Shown: positions 1-10,945 of the stretch, in pieces
How positions within the stretch are numbered: the stretch's first letter is position 1
Layout: each line of letters begins with the position of its first letter
Made by a program: the position numbers and the translations under genes
NCBI GenBank assembly: GCA_029582155.1
Contig: CM055901.1
Span: 55,534,625-55,598,624, forward strand
Source: Panopea generosa
Taxonomy: Eukaryota; Mollusca; Bivalvia; Adapedonta; Hiatellidae
Direction: 5' to 3'
DNA length: 64,000 nucleotides
The notes under the pieces: model-generated
What the model was told of the DNA's origin: nothing
Database searches by the model: none
What the model saw: the letters and a program-made list of their open reading frames with translations, nothing else

Positions 1-239
1 TATGGGTGGCAATATACACTTGAATGTATATTGCAATGTCACCAAGCTTATCTGATTTTTTTTCGAATTCCCAGAATATTTTAGAAACGGATTCGATGAA
101 AACACACTGTTTTTATAGATAAAACATCCTGTCATCCTGTTTTATTGATGAAACATCCTGTTTTTAGATGGGAGTAATGATTTATAATGTGATTTTTCCA
201 TATTATATACAACACGTGCAGATTTAAAGTTGTTACAAT
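1..239. other. No gene; short imperfect repeat
   Basis: I see no coding signal here. Positions about 94-170 hold three imperfect copies of a roughly 30-bp unit containing AAACATCCTGT and GATGAAA. The remainder is unremarkable AT-rich DNA. Confidence 0.5.
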
Positions 240-398
240 TTATACAAATTACGCTCGAAGTCTTTCCGTGTATAACTAGTTCTTAGCATATGCAGAAAAG
301 GTGTCTTGCTCAAGGAAACCATGAATGGCTGTGGGAAGGATCGAACCCACCACCTTCCAATCCTGGGTTCGGTGCTCTACCACTGGACCACACATCTT
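240..398 (-). mobile_element. tRNA-headed SINE, family D (copy 1)
   Basis: The minus strand reads like a degraded tRNA. TGGTCCAGTGGTAGAGC near the right end resembles a pol III A box and GGGTTCGATCC is a good B box. The body contains AGAAAAGGTGTCTTGCT, also found at 63.0-63.17 kb, with a more diverged relative at 23.15-23.31 kb. The arrangement of head at the right and body to the left is the same in all three copies, which supports a dispersed SINE rather than a tRNA gene. No intact cloverleaf is expected. Confidence 0.7.
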
Positions 399-667
399 AA
401 CAAGATTTAAAGGAGATATATGGTGATAGATTTTCACTAAAAAGAAGAAGTAAATATTCAGTTTGCGAAGAGATAAGATCTCGGATTTTTTCTGTTGCTT
501 TGCTGGCCCTGCAATCATGTAAGCTTCTGTGCCTGTCAACAGCTATATAATATTTTTCTTGTTTTACTATGTGAATTTACAGTGAATATTGGAAGACTGG
601 TCTTTCATCTTCTAAATGAATGTGTTTCTTTTTATTCTGCAACTCCTTATCAATATTGAATTTTAGC

Positions 668-982
668 CATAATCTACCACCACAACCATTACCACTACAA
701 TCTCTCCTACCACCACCACTACCACTACCATTGCTATTATAAATACCATTTACAATTATATTAGCATTACCATTACCACAACCACTGCCACTGTCACTAC
801 TACAACCACCATCACAACAACTACAATATTAACTGCCATGACCAATGACACTGTCACTACCACCACACCTACCGATACCATTACCATTATCATCATCACT
901 AACACTATCACTACTACTTCCACCATCATAAACAATATCACAATCACAACTACCACTACCATTACCACTACTATTAAATAGA
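668..982. repeat. Degenerate trinucleotide tract (ACC/CAT/ACT)n
   Basis: About 315 bp of imperfect triplets dominated by ACC, ACT, CAT and ATT on the plus strand. Reading frames through it give only low-complexity Val/Met-rich or Ser/Gly-rich peptides, so it is treated as a decayed microsatellite and not as coding. Confidence 0.85.
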
Positions 983-1706
983 CATAAAGAATTAACCCAT
1001 TCATTTGGCATGAATAATGTAAAATTTAGAACTAAGAAATAGAAAGTAAGAATAAAACAGTAAACAAATTATATACAATGACAATCAAGTATTTAGAATC
1101 AGGCATTTGGCATGAATGTTTGAAAAAATGATTTAGAATTAAGAAATTGGATTAAAAAATTAAAGATTAAGCATATTCAATTGAACATTTGGATTTTATC
1201 ATCATAATACATTTAAGAAAGATACTAAATATGACTTTATGAACTATTGCTGTGTTTGTATGCCTTTGATAACATCAATAATCTAATGTTCGACTAATAC
1301 TTAGCAAATTGTCACAATTTGTTATCAGATAGACGTTGGTGAATGCTTAGTCTAATAAATAAATTATTTTGAATTTCAGCCTCATGTATCAGCTCATTTT
1401 ATTTGCTAAAAAATATGTTGAGAGTAAAGATCTTATAAATAAGATCTCCTTGTGCTTTTTTTATTTGTTGTCATTGGTGATTATTTGTAAAACCCCAGAT
1501 TTTTTTTACTTGATATTTACAAAAGTATCCAAAATCAATACCTCGAAATGGGCAAAATAGGTTCTGAAACATAGGAAAACGCAAGAAATGGCATCATCGT
1601 CCATTTTTTTTCTGGGCGAGCATGCCCCCAGACCCACTCCCAAACCCCTAGAATCGGCCTCCCTGTTTTTTAAGGTCTAGCTACGGGCCTGCTGTTTATA
1701 CTGGTC
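983..1706. other. No gene seen
   Basis: AT-rich sequence with no convincing exon. A motif around CATTTGGCATGAAT followed by TTTAGAA(C/T)TAAGAAAT occurs twice (about 1002-1050 and 1104-1145), suggesting an old local duplication. Confidence 0.5.
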
Positions 1707-1926
1707 ATACCTAATACCGCTAAACTAAAAAAATTTCAACCATGTAAAGAATAGCATCAATACTTAACAGTAATAAGGCTAATTATGTGTACTGAGTAAA
1801 AAACTGTTGCCGATATGAAATGCAAACAAATGCCGATGCTAATGGAAGTTGGAGCTTTGTGCATGTCTTCTTAGATTGTTATTATATGGGCATTCGCGGT
1901 AGTAGGTATATCGAGGTATTAGGTAT
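1707..1926. mobile_element. MITE with ATACCTAATACCG inverted ends (copy 1)
   Basis: A 220-bp block starts ATACCTAATACCGC and ends CGAGGTATTAGGTAT, so its ends are inverted repeats. The same block occurs at 45139-45358 with recognisable identity throughout, for example ATGAAATGCAAACAAATGCC and GGAGCTTTGTGCATGT. No coding capacity. Size and ends fit a non-autonomous DNA transposon; superfamily is not assigned. Confidence 0.75.
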
Positions 1927-2001
1927 ACAAGGGATATATGTCTCTGATTAAATTGGTCAAATTCAGTACTTTTTTTCCATTTTCATTAAGGACAATATCT
2001 C

Positions 2002-2106
2002 TAGATCTCTAAAATTAGGCCTTTGATCCCTGGATCTCTGAAAGTAACGGCCATTGTTCCCCAGATCTCTGAAAATAAATGGCCTTGTTCTCCAGATCTC
2101 TAAAAC
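2002..2106. repeat. Short tandem repeat, about 30 bp x 3.4
   Basis: AGATCTCT or GGATCTCT recurs at about 2003, 2032, 2064 and 2094, each followed by a variable GGCC(T/A)TTG segment. It is an imperfect minisatellite. Confidence 0.7.
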
Positions 2107-2254
2107 CCCTGGGAGGGCCTCATTAATGTCAAAGCTATTATTTCTGTTATTACTGCATTACTTAAGAGTGAATTGCATTTTATTTCACCAACATACATTC
2201 TCTGACTTTCATTTTTAAATATAATATTTTTTAAGTTAAAACTTCTTAATTTAG

Positions 2255-2255
<1 letters not shown>

Positions 2256-2332
<77 letters not shown>
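2256..2332. repeat. (TA)n microsatellite
   Basis: A run of TA dinucleotides, interrupted once by ATGTTTATA near 2290. Confidence 0.95.
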
Positions 2333-2338
<6 letters not shown>

Positions 2339-2407
2339 AACCAACCAGTTTTAAATACAAATTTTAAAGCTGCTTCATTTTAATTTCTTTTTGTGATTGC
2401 GTTTTAA

Positions 2408-2412
<5 letters not shown>

Positions 2413-2442
<30 letters not shown>

Positions 2443-2522
2443 AGTTGTCATTAAATTTTGTAATCTGCAATAAAACTGGATGCAAGTTGTCACTAATTTC
2501 AGTTCGACATCATCATCATCAT
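2413..2522. repeat. (ATT)n and (CAT)n microsatellites
   Basis: (TTA/ATT)n at about 2415-2442 and a short (CAT)n at about 2507-2522. Confidence 0.85.
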
Positions 2523-2904
2523 GTCACAACATTCATTATTGTCTTAATGTAGAGGTCATCTTTGTCACGGATGGAAATCATGTGTATTTTATTAATAAAT
2601 GTTCTTTATAAACTAGCTTCCATCCAGAGAACAAAATGATTGGTCATTTCATTATATTTCAGGTGTCTAGTTTACTGATAAATATTTCTATGTTGAATAT
2701 TGCAGAATATTTTAACAAATCATTAAAAAAGGTAATGCCTACCTTTAAAATGTTTAATTTGGATGTATTTTCTGAGGTGTGGATTAAAAAATTTATTCCC
2801 AATTTTATATTTCAATATTGACATAGGGGTATATTACTGTTGGTTGCTATGACAATGCTGCAATTTTTTTTAAAATTCAATGTTTCAGTCGCCAAGCAAG
2901 TGAC

Positions 2905-3380
2905 CTTTTGTGAACGCTCGCATATTCATGCAATATCTTGCAATATTTTGTTTTCAATTATCTTAACTTCCATTCATCTCAGGACCACAATTCAAAATTC
3001 TTACGTTACAGAATGAAATTCTCATCCAAATTAAACCATTTTCAGAAATGTAAGTTTAAAATTGTTGAAGAACTCTTGATTACAAAATTTGTATACTGCA
3101 GCTAAAATAACGACAAAATTATAATAATTTTTCCTTCAAACCCCAATATTCAAGATCATTTTGCGTGATCGGAACATGTTTAATCGTCTAAGATTACATA
3201 CATCTTACAGTTTATGTACGAGAAATCAGTTGCCTGTAAATTATAAATGATAAATTTGCCAAATAATTAATCCTTCATGTGCAATTTAATCAACATTTAG
3301 ACAGGAGATGCAAGTTTCCTATCCTTCTATACAAGTCCTTGCTGCAAGTCAGTTGACCTGTACCAGGCACATCTTATTTC
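2905..3380 (+). repeat. Dispersed repeat, paired with 33.27-33.69 kb
   Basis: This stretch and 33272-33690 share a run of blocks in the same order: GTGAACGCTCG, CTTAACTTCCATTCA, ATACTGCAGCTAAA, GCCAAATAATTAA and GGAGATGCAAGTTTCCTATC. It has no open frame and no clear termini, and its class is unknown. Confidence 0.7.
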
Positions 3381-3721
3381 TGCTAGTAGCTGACTACTTC
3401 CCCACATATACATCAAGGCATGTGTACAGAATACTCATAATTAATCATATTAAATAAATTGTGGGTCTATCGAAGAATGTGTACAGATAAATGTCCATCA
3501 AGCTATGTTTACAAATAAACATCTTTATAAAAAGAATAATGATTAAATTCTGTATTCATTATGTTCTAAGAGAATGTTCATCCAAGATTGTACAGATATA
3601 CAAAAAAATGTTAATCAAAAACAAGTACAGGTATTGGTGTTTTTGAAAGAATGTCCATAGAAGTATGTTTACATCAATAGGGTCAATCTAAGCTTAAGCA
3701 AAAAGGAATCTCCATATCTCC

Positions 3722-3730
3722 ATTTCAAAG

Positions 3731-3758
<28 letters not shown>
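3722..3758. repeat. (TA)n microsatellite
   Basis: Nearly pure TA dinucleotide run. Confidence 0.95.
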
Positions 3759-3761
<3 letters not shown>

Positions 3762-3929
3762 ATAATGGTCACCAAAGCATGTTTATAAAAACAATGTTTG
3801 TCTGATAATAATGTCCAAAGAATGTTTGCAAAAATGTTCATTAATTATCTCAAGCTTAGCCACATAATGAATTTCATCTAAGCATGCATAGTTGAAGAAT
3901 TGAACTGGGAGCTTTTCTACATATTGAAT

Positions 3930-4215
3930 TTAATGAATATTTAGCGTCATTTTTATGCCACCGAGGGCTAACAGATGATCAGTTAACCTAACCACTGTTT
4001 CCTGGAATCCTGGAATGTTAACCAGTAACCAAGCACACCCCATCTCCGCAAGTAACTGATAACTTTCCCACTTCAATCAGATGTGAGAGACGAATGATAA
4101 TGAGACACATTGTCGTATATCAATCATCACAGAGACTGTAGCCGAGCGGGGATTCGAACTCGGGACCCCTGGATTGATAGCCAGATGCTTTAACGACTGA
4201 GCTCATCGGGGACCA
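3930..4215 (-). mobile_element. tRNA-headed SINE, family A (copy 1)
   Basis: On the minus strand the element starts with a well-preserved tRNA-like head: GATGAGCTCAGTCGTTAAAGC carries the A box, and GAGTTCGAATCCCCG carries the B box. A conserved body follows (ATTGATATACGACAATGTG, then GGGAAAGTTATCAGTTACTTG) and a tail ending in AAAATGACGC. The same head-body-tail order recurs at 5.40-5.66, 5.68-5.90, 20.31-20.59 and, on the plus strand, 47.40-47.68 kb. Head and body are dispersed as a unit, so this is a SINE and not an isolated tRNA gene. Confidence 0.8.
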
Positions 4216-4349
4216 GGTCTGCATAATGAAATTTAAATGAAGACCATATACATAAATTAATGTAAGCTTATGTACAAAAAGAAGGCACATCTTAGAATGT
4301 GCTGGTATATAAAAAAAAAATGACTGCCCAAGCATGTTACTTGATTTTT

Positions 4350-5352
4350 AGCTTGACTATTCAGAGAATAAAAAGAGGTATTCTACTTGCTCTGGTGTCG
4401 GCATCACACTTTGGTTAAAGTTTTGCATGCAAGTCCCTGTTTAGTAACCATTGCATGTATTTACTTGAAACTTTACACAAGACTTCTCAGTCATCAAATC
4501 TACTACAATAACTAAGTTAGATAACACTTACATGAATATAGTGCAAATTATTGCCCTTGTTTGTCTTAGAAATTCTGGTTAAAGTTTTGAATGCAATACC
4601 ATCAAGTCCATATCTCACCAATCACTTAATGTATTTGATTGAAACTCCACACAAGACCTCACAATCATCAAACAAACTTCAATAACTAAGTTAGATAACT
4701 TTTGCATGAATAAAATGCAAATTATTGCTCTTGTTTGACTATGAAATTAATGTTGGTGTCACACATTGGTTAAAGTTTTGCATGCAATTTCCTATCTCAG
4801 TAACCATTGCATGTTTCGACTTGAAACTTTACATATTAAGACTTCCCAGTCATCAAACCTGCTACAATAACTAAGTTAGATAACTCTTGTATGGATATAA
4901 TGCAAATTATTACCCTTATTTGACTTAGAAAATCTGGTTTAAGTTTTGCGTTTAAGTACCATCAAATCCACATCTCACTAACCACTCAATGTATTTGATT
5001 GAAACTTCACGTAAGACTTTCCAGTCATCAAACCTACTACAATAACTAAGTTAGATAACTCTTGGACGACTATAGAAGTTCTTTGAATCGGAAATTTTGG
5101 TTAAAGTTTTGTGTGCCAGTACCGTCAAGTCCATATCACAACAACCACTCCATGTATTTGATTGAAACTCAACAGCCTTTGCATGTATTGGATTAAAACT
5201 TCATACACGGTATTGCAGTTATAAGGCTTTCTCAATTTAGTAAGTTAGATAACTCTTGTTTGCTTGGATTTGTCATCAGTCTCAATTAAATTTGTATTTT
5301 TGTGACAAATATTCGAATAGTCAAGCGCGCTGTCCCTCTGACAGCTCTTGTT
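4350..5352 (-). mobile_element. Helentron-like element with internal tandem units
   Basis: The region contains about five diverged 160-190 bp units, each with GGTTAAAGTTTTG and CTAAGTTAGATAAC (units begin near 4413, 4578, 4768, 4936 and 5099). The block is flanked by inverted ends: GCTTGACTATTC near 4351 and GAATAGTCAAGC near 5314-5326. It terminates in a 6-bp hairpin, GCTGTC/GACAGC (5329-5345), followed by TCTTGTT. Tandem core, subterminal inverted repeats and terminal hairpin resemble non-autonomous rolling-circle (Helentron/pearl-type) elements. That class assignment is an inference. Confidence 0.6.
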
Positions 5353-5397
5353 GTAAGACTTTGTCCAGACAATATCTCGAGCCAAATGACACTATTG

Positions 5398-5655
5398 CAA
5401 GTTTGAATATTTAGTGTCATTTTTATGCCATCGAGAGCAAACAGAAGCAATTAACCTAACCACTGTCTCTTGGGATCATGTAAGATTAACCATTACTCAA
5501 GCACATCCAGCTCCATAAGTACTTGCTAACTTTCCTACTCAGCAGTGGAAGACAAATCACAATGAGACATAATGCTGGGAGACTGACTGGATGGTGATTC
5601 AAACTTGCAATCGCTGATTTGATAGTCAGATGTGCTACCAAGCTAACCTGGATGG
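5398..5655 (-). mobile_element. SINE family A (copy 2)
   Basis: Same order of blocks as the copy at 3.93-4.22 kb. The tail TGTCATTTTTATGCCATCGAG is at the left and the tRNA-like head at the right. The head is more eroded: the B-box segment reads TGATTCAAACTTGCAATC on the plus strand. Confidence 0.75.
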
Positions 5656-5679
5656 ACTGCAAGTTCTAATACTGATTGA

Positions 5680-5900
5680 TTGAATATTTAACGTCATTTT
5701 ATGCCACTGAGGCTTAACAGACGAGCAGTTAGCCTAACCACTTTTTCCTGGGATCCGTAAAGGTTAACCAGTACTTGAACACACCACTTCTCAGTAAGTA
5801 ACTGATAACTTTCTTACTTGAATCAGTGGTGAGAGACAAATAATAATGTGACACAATGTCGTATATCAATCATCACAGAGACTCTGGCTATGGAGAGATC
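5680..5900 (-). mobile_element. SINE family A (copy 3, head truncated)
   Basis: Tail and body are intact up to the CATCACAGAGACT segment at the head junction. The tRNA-like head is then lost or unrecognisable. It lies only about 25 bp from the preceding copy in the same orientation. Confidence 0.7.
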
Positions 5901-6480
5901 TCTGGACCGATAGTTGAGCTACTAATCGAACCTTGCTATTCAGAAATAATCATGCCAACAAAAAAATGTGGTATGCATTTCTTGCTGCAGTCCTATAATC
6001 CCTTAGTTCATATCAAAGCACGTTTTCGAAAGATTTATATATTTTTTTAGTTGATCGTCCTCTAAAGGGTATGGTCTCATCGGCGATTGAATGAGACTAA
6101 TAATCTCTATGAAGTAGGTAAAATACGAAGATGGTGGCGGTGGGGACTATGATGACGAGTGATGAATTATAATGATAATGTAGGGTTGGTGATGATCCAA
6201 TGTATGTTGAAATGACATCTATGTTTTGACGATGACGATTGCGCTTTCTCTTTATTAGTAAAATATGAGTCTACTTCCGGCGGCAAAAACATCTCAAAAC
6301 AACACCGAAAATTCTTCAGTGAACAACGTTTGAGAACAAGGTCAATTAAATTTCTTAAAGGTGCTTCGTAACAACACTTGTATGATTATAAAATAAAACA
6401 GCGTATATCCTTATAGAGTGACTTAAGTATATGTAGCGTCTTTCATTCATCTTACACATTTAACACTAATTTCGGATGAC
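5901..6480. other. No gene seen
   Basis: I find no exon, tRNA or recognisable repeat. Around 6120-6240 there is a purine-rich GATGATG-type stretch of low complexity. Confidence 0.4.
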
Positions 6481-6943
6481 ATTATTTTCGGATAGTTTCG
6501 TACTTCTTCTGGATCTGGATAAGTACGTTGTAGAGACTCTCTGCATATACACAACGGAAAGAAGGTCTGGAAAACACTGATTAGTCCCAATGAAAGACGG
6601 CCGATTTAAAGCCGTTGACTGTATTTGCGCACACAACACTATCTTCCAGTTGGTTCCAGTCTATAATAGTTTTTGGAAAGTAAGAGTTCTGGAATGAGAT
6701 GCTTTTGCACTGCACTAATTTAAAGCATTTGCTGTTATTTAAAGAATGTTTTTCAACAATATTGTCTGATTTGCAGCCTAAGAATTTCCTGGCTTTAATT
6801 TGGCGCTTGCCGCGGACAGGGGTTAAATAGTCAAGACATTGCATAGCTGGCACCAGCCCCTCGACCACCCTATAAAAAAAGGATAACCTCTGTGCTTTCC
6901 TTCGGTCTTCTAGTATTGATGCAGAACTGCTCACATGAAGCAT
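6481..6943 (-). pseudogene. LINE ORF2 C-terminal fragment
   Basis: An open minus-strand segment (6943 down to 6581) encodes about 120 residues matching the layout of the C-terminal end of CR1/Jockey-type non-LTR retrotransposon ORF2. It has LEDRRKAQRLSFFYRVVEGL, then a YLTPVRGKRQIKA segment, then SYFPKTIIDWNQLE. These are the familiar 'RR..RL...YK...GL', 'YL.P' and 'FFP.T...WN.LP' blocks. Reverse-transcriptase catalytic motifs are absent, so it is a severe 5' truncation. 6481-6580 is probably 3' untranslated LINE sequence. The family assignment is from motif recognition only. Confidence 0.75.
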
Positions 6944-7099
6944 TGTCTTACCGTTGTGAATATTAATGCATATGTTATGAAAGGTCCTTTGTACAACATT
7001 TACAGGGAGGGTAAAAATATAATCTTAAGAAAAATGATTTAGAGGAATGTAAGCTTTAGCAAAATTTTGTTTAATGGATTATATCAATTAGAATATTAT

Positions 7100-8506
7100 C
7101 ATCAATTCCCTGTCCTAAAAATACATGCCCAACATGAAGACACACTTATAACTTCAGGGCTAGAATTTAACTTTTTTGTGCACTGGCAATTTTGGCCAGT
7201 GCCTAAAATTTCTACTGGCCAAATTTGAAACCAACTAGCCAAACCAATTTTCGCAGAAACTTGTAGTCCTAAATGTCTAAATAAACCCCAAATTAATTGT
7301 TTCAAAGCCTGCATGTTATTTAATATGCATTATTAGCTTTTTTTTATTTATAGACAATGGTATCAAGGTTATTATATATGTTAAGGTACAATTCAAAGCA
7401 GTAATTTACAAAACAAAATATTTAAAAATATAAAATTGTCTTTGTTATTTATTATACTACCATAAATAAATGCATACAATGATATATCATTAATAAACAC
7501 TTTTAACTAAACCAAAATATGAATCATGGATTCAACAATAACAAGAGTTTAATTAATATTGATGGTCTGTCGATCGCGGTGGTTTCTAAAATTGACACAC
7601 CATTTTGTCATTGTCAAGTTTATAGCCCTGTGTGATATTGAGCTGTTGCTCCCATTTCATTACAGTATTAACGGAAGAATTATTTCTCTTTTTTCTTATT
7701 GGGACTCACTTTCATTCGTCGGTTCAATGGAGAAAAATATGTTATTTAATCAGCCACTTTAACAGCTGACAAAATATGTAAACAATAAATTTGACGGGTT
7801 TCAACTTTACTTCTATTTTATAGAGTGAGTGCGCGATCGATCAAACTAGACGCAGTCTACTCATGTTGTTGACGGGTGTTAACTTTACTTCCTTTTTGCA
7901 GAATGAACTTGAGATCAAAAACAATTGGACGCAGTCTACACATACAAATATTTAATACATGTCATTGACAATCTTGCTGCTAGTGGGTAATTTGGCGCGA
8001 GAAGCAAAAGAAATTTGGTAAAATTGACAAGAACTCGTTATTTTTACCAGGATAATACTTGTTTATTTTCAAAAATCAATAAAATGAATGCAATAAGTAA
8101 TTTTCTCAACTTGAAATCCACTCGCAAAAAAATGCCAGCTTAAGTAATTTCAACTCGCATTTTCAAAATACAGCTCGCATTTTGCGAGTGGCGAGTGCTT
8201 AAATTCGAGCCCTGAACTTAAAGATACACGAGTCTAAAGTGTCTAATTGCATAACCTCTTTATTACAAACATCGGGTTTCTGAAGCCACGTTTTTGTTTA
8301 CATTTGCCATTTCCAACAAAGCGCTTTCTGGTTTCCTTTCACTCATTGGATAACATCGTGAAGACTCATTCCCGATCTCATTTTCAAGGCTTTGTTTTCG
8401 GGAAGTTTACAGAGTTCAATGCAAACATTGCGCAATATTTTATTGCCAGACGTATTAAAGTTTTGGGCAATATTCAAGTACTGATAACTAAAGGTTATAT
8501 ATAAAT
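7100..8506. mobile_element. Dispersed DNA element, split by a later insertion
   Basis: The outer parts (7103-7154 and 8215-8506) together match a continuous element at 54.68-55.14 kb: TCAATTCCCTGTCCTAAA, then GTCTAAAGTGTCTAATTGC, then TTTACAGAGTTCAATG. In the other copy these blocks are contiguous; here a 1060-bp transposon separates them. The ends of this copy are too eroded to confirm the TTAA-type termini seen at 54.68 kb. Confidence 0.75.
7155..8214. mobile_element. Nested DNA transposon, CAGGGCT…AGCCCTG ends
   Basis: The 1060-bp insertion begins CAGGGCTAGAATTTAA and ends TTAAATTCGAGCCCTG, a terminal inverted repeat of about 16 bp with one mismatch. It is flanked on both sides by AACTT (7150-7154 and 8215-8219), an apparent 5-bp target duplication. 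The empty-site sequence at 54.75 kb contains a single AACTT at the equivalent point. No transposase frame survives. The CAGGG start is common in hAT elements, but hAT duplications are usually 8 bp, so the superfamily is left open. Confidence 0.8.
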
Positions 8507-8519
8507 TTCCGATAGTCAA

Positions 8520-9297
8520 GTGCTGGGGTGCCCCTGTCCTAAATGTCCTGTGGAGAAGCCCGACTCCCTGTGGATGTTTGTATGACTAGCGATAGCAACA
8601 ATGTTGTGTTGGCAATTTTGTAGAATATGTCAGCCTTGGCCTCCTTCCTCTGCTGATGAAGACTCCCCCAACCAACTGTAACAGTGGTAATGCTGCTTTA
8701 ACAGTAATCCTTAGAGACCAATCTGGCAACTCTGCACTGTGTCTCTTCTACTTTGTTGATATAAGCTTGAGTGTGAAGGTCCCAAACAGTGGTGACATAG
8801 TCAATCTGGGGCCTGATGAAGGTCTTGTATTAGGCCTCTTTAGTGGCCCTCAGGCATTAAGAGCGGTTGTGGCTGAGGAAGGCTGTGGTATTTTTGGCCT
8901 TCTTTGTGATCATGTCAGTGTGTGTTCCAGGATAGGTTGCTGGTGAGGAGTGCTCCAAGGTATTTGGACTGTTTTGCTTGTTTCATCTGTTGACCATGCT
9001 GGTATATTCAGTGTTGATCTTGATTTGCTTATTCATATGTGGAGAACCTCACATTTGTACAAATTGAATTCTGTAAACCAGTCCATCTTCCATTCCTAGA
9101 GTTTGTTCAGGTCATCATGTAAGACTTGGGCATCTAGTGAATTCTTGATGATCCAATACATCAGTAAATCATCGGCAAAGAACCTGGCAGTGGACTGAAT
9201 ATGTTGGCACATGTCATTGATATAGACCAGAAATAGGAGAGGTCCAAGGACGATACCTTGGTGGACGTCTGATGTCACTGGCGCAGACAACTTCCAG
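8520..9297 (-). pseudogene. LINE reverse-transcriptase fragment
   Basis: Minus-strand reading from 9297 leftward gives a clear non-LTR reverse-transcriptase core: HQGIVLGPLLFLVYINDM, then ARFFADDLLMY with an intact catalytic FADD box. Beyond an in-frame stop near 9100 it continues in shifting frames through recognisable blocks (WKMDWFTEFNLYKCEVLH; a KYLG.LL.SNLSWN block; then RPQIDYVTTVWD-like sequence). The palm is truncated upstream and the tail is interrupted by frameshifts and stops. It is a dead CR1/Jockey-type LINE copy. Confidence 0.85.
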
Positions 9298-9662
9298 GTC
9301 CTTATTTTCAGAAATTGGGAAGAGGCCTTAGTCTTTAATTTCGGGAAATTGAAGCACGATTTTCGGCCAAATTGGGAAAAGGCAATAAACTCATTGCATC
9401 CAGTCTGTATATTGACTGGTGTACAGGTTTATTTATAAATAAACAAGCACGATTTGATTGATAAACAGGCGATAACCAGTCCCTTGCATATAATTTGTTT
9501 CCATTATATACGAAGATTCGCTTCGAGAATATTCTAATTTAAACATGCCTACTAAGATTGATTCGCCAGAGTACGGAAGAAAACGAAATAACCCGAACAT
9601 CTACAGTATTTGTATTTATAAATACAACTTTCGGTTTGAATCACTGTTGAAGGTATTTTTAA
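9298..9662. other. No gene; decayed low-complexity segment
   Basis: About 9300-9400 contains repeated AATTGGGAA-like words of unknown origin. The rest holds nothing recognisable and is not LINE sequence. Confidence 0.4.
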
Positions 9663-10945
9663 ACAGTATTTGAGACTCTTTAGTGTGTCCAATACAATAG
9701 ATGTAGCAGAAAGAGCATTATCCAAATCAGTTCCAAGATTCTTAACAGATCCATGAGACTCTTAAGTGAGTCCATTACAATAGATGTAGCTGAAAAATTA
9801 TTATCCAAATCACTTCCAAGATTCTTAACAGTTCCATGAGACTCTTAAGTGAGTCCATTACAATAGATGTAGCAGAAAAATCATTATCCAAATCACTTCC
9901 AAGATTCTTAACAGATCCAGGAGACTCTTTAGTGAGTCCATTACAATAGATGTAGCAGAAAGATCATTATCCAAATCACTTCCAAGAATCTTAACAGATC
10001 CATGAGACTCTTTGGTGAGTCCATTACAATAGATGTAGCAGAAAGATCGTTATCCAAATCACTTCCAAGATTCTTAACAGATGATCCATGAGTCTCTTTA
10101 GTGTGTCAATTACAATAGATGTAGCAGAAAGATCATTATCCAAATCATTTCTAAGATTCTTAACAGATCCATGAGACTCTTAAGTGTGACCATTACAATA
10201 GATGTAGCAGAAAGATCATTATCCAAATCACTTCCAAGCTTCTTAACAGACCCATAAGACTCTTTAGTGAGTCCATTACAATAGATGTAGCAGAAAAATC
10301 ATTATCCAAATCACTTCCAAGATTCTTAACAGATCCATGAGACTCTTTAGTGAGTCCATTACAATAGATGTGGCAGAAAGATCATTATCCAAATCACTTC
10401 CAAGATTCTTAACAGATCCATGAGACTCTTTAGTGTGTCCATTACAATAGATGTAGCAGAAAGATCATTATCTAAATCACTTCCAAGATTCTTAACCGAT
10501 CCATGAGACTCTTTAGTGAGTCCATTACAATAGATGTAACAGAAAGATCATTATCTAAATCACTTCCAAGATTCTTAACCGATCCATGAAACTCTTTAGT
10601 GAGTCCATTACAATAGATGTAGCAGAAAGATCATTATCCAAATCACTTCCAAGATTCTTAACAGATCCATGGGACTCTTTAGTGTGTCCATTACAATATA
10701 TGTAGCAGAAAGATCATTATTTAAATCACTTCCAAGATTCTTAACAGATCCATGAGACTCTTTAGTGAGTCCATTACAATAGATGTAGCAGAAAGATCAT
10801 TATCCAAATCACTTCCAAGATTCTTAACAGATCCATGAGACTCTTTGGTGAGTCCATAACAATAGATTAGGCAGAAAGATCAATATCCAAATCACTTCCA
10901 AGATTCTTAACAGATCCATGAGTCTCTTTAGTGAGTCCATTACAA
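9663..10945 (-). repeat. 83-bp minisatellite derived from a LINE ORF
   Basis: About 15 copies of an 83-bp unit; the ATTACAATAGATGTAGCAG core recurs every 83 bp. Read on the minus strand, one frame of the unit encodes HGSVKNLGSDLDNDLSATSI. This corresponds to the 'VKYLG..LD..LSG.S' block found downstream of the YADD box in non-LTR reverse transcriptases. The array abuts, in the correct order and strand, the rest of that LINE at 10.95-11.64 kb. The last unit joins the LINE in frame. Because 83 is not divisible by three, the array itself is not translatable. The unit also contains GACTC(N6)GAGTC, a small hairpin. Confidence 0.9.

Noticed and set aside
756-1004. Val/Met-rich and Ser/Gly-rich minus-strand open frames
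   Set aside because: Low-complexity translation of a decayed triplet repeat.
4138-4215. Possible functional tRNA gene on the minus strand
   Set aside because: A and B boxes are good, but the sequence is joined to a SINE body repeated with four other copies, so it is a SINE head.
8656-8946. Plus-strand 96-codon open frame
   Set aside because: It is the antisense of the LINE reverse-transcriptase fragment on the minus strand, whose motifs are recognisable.
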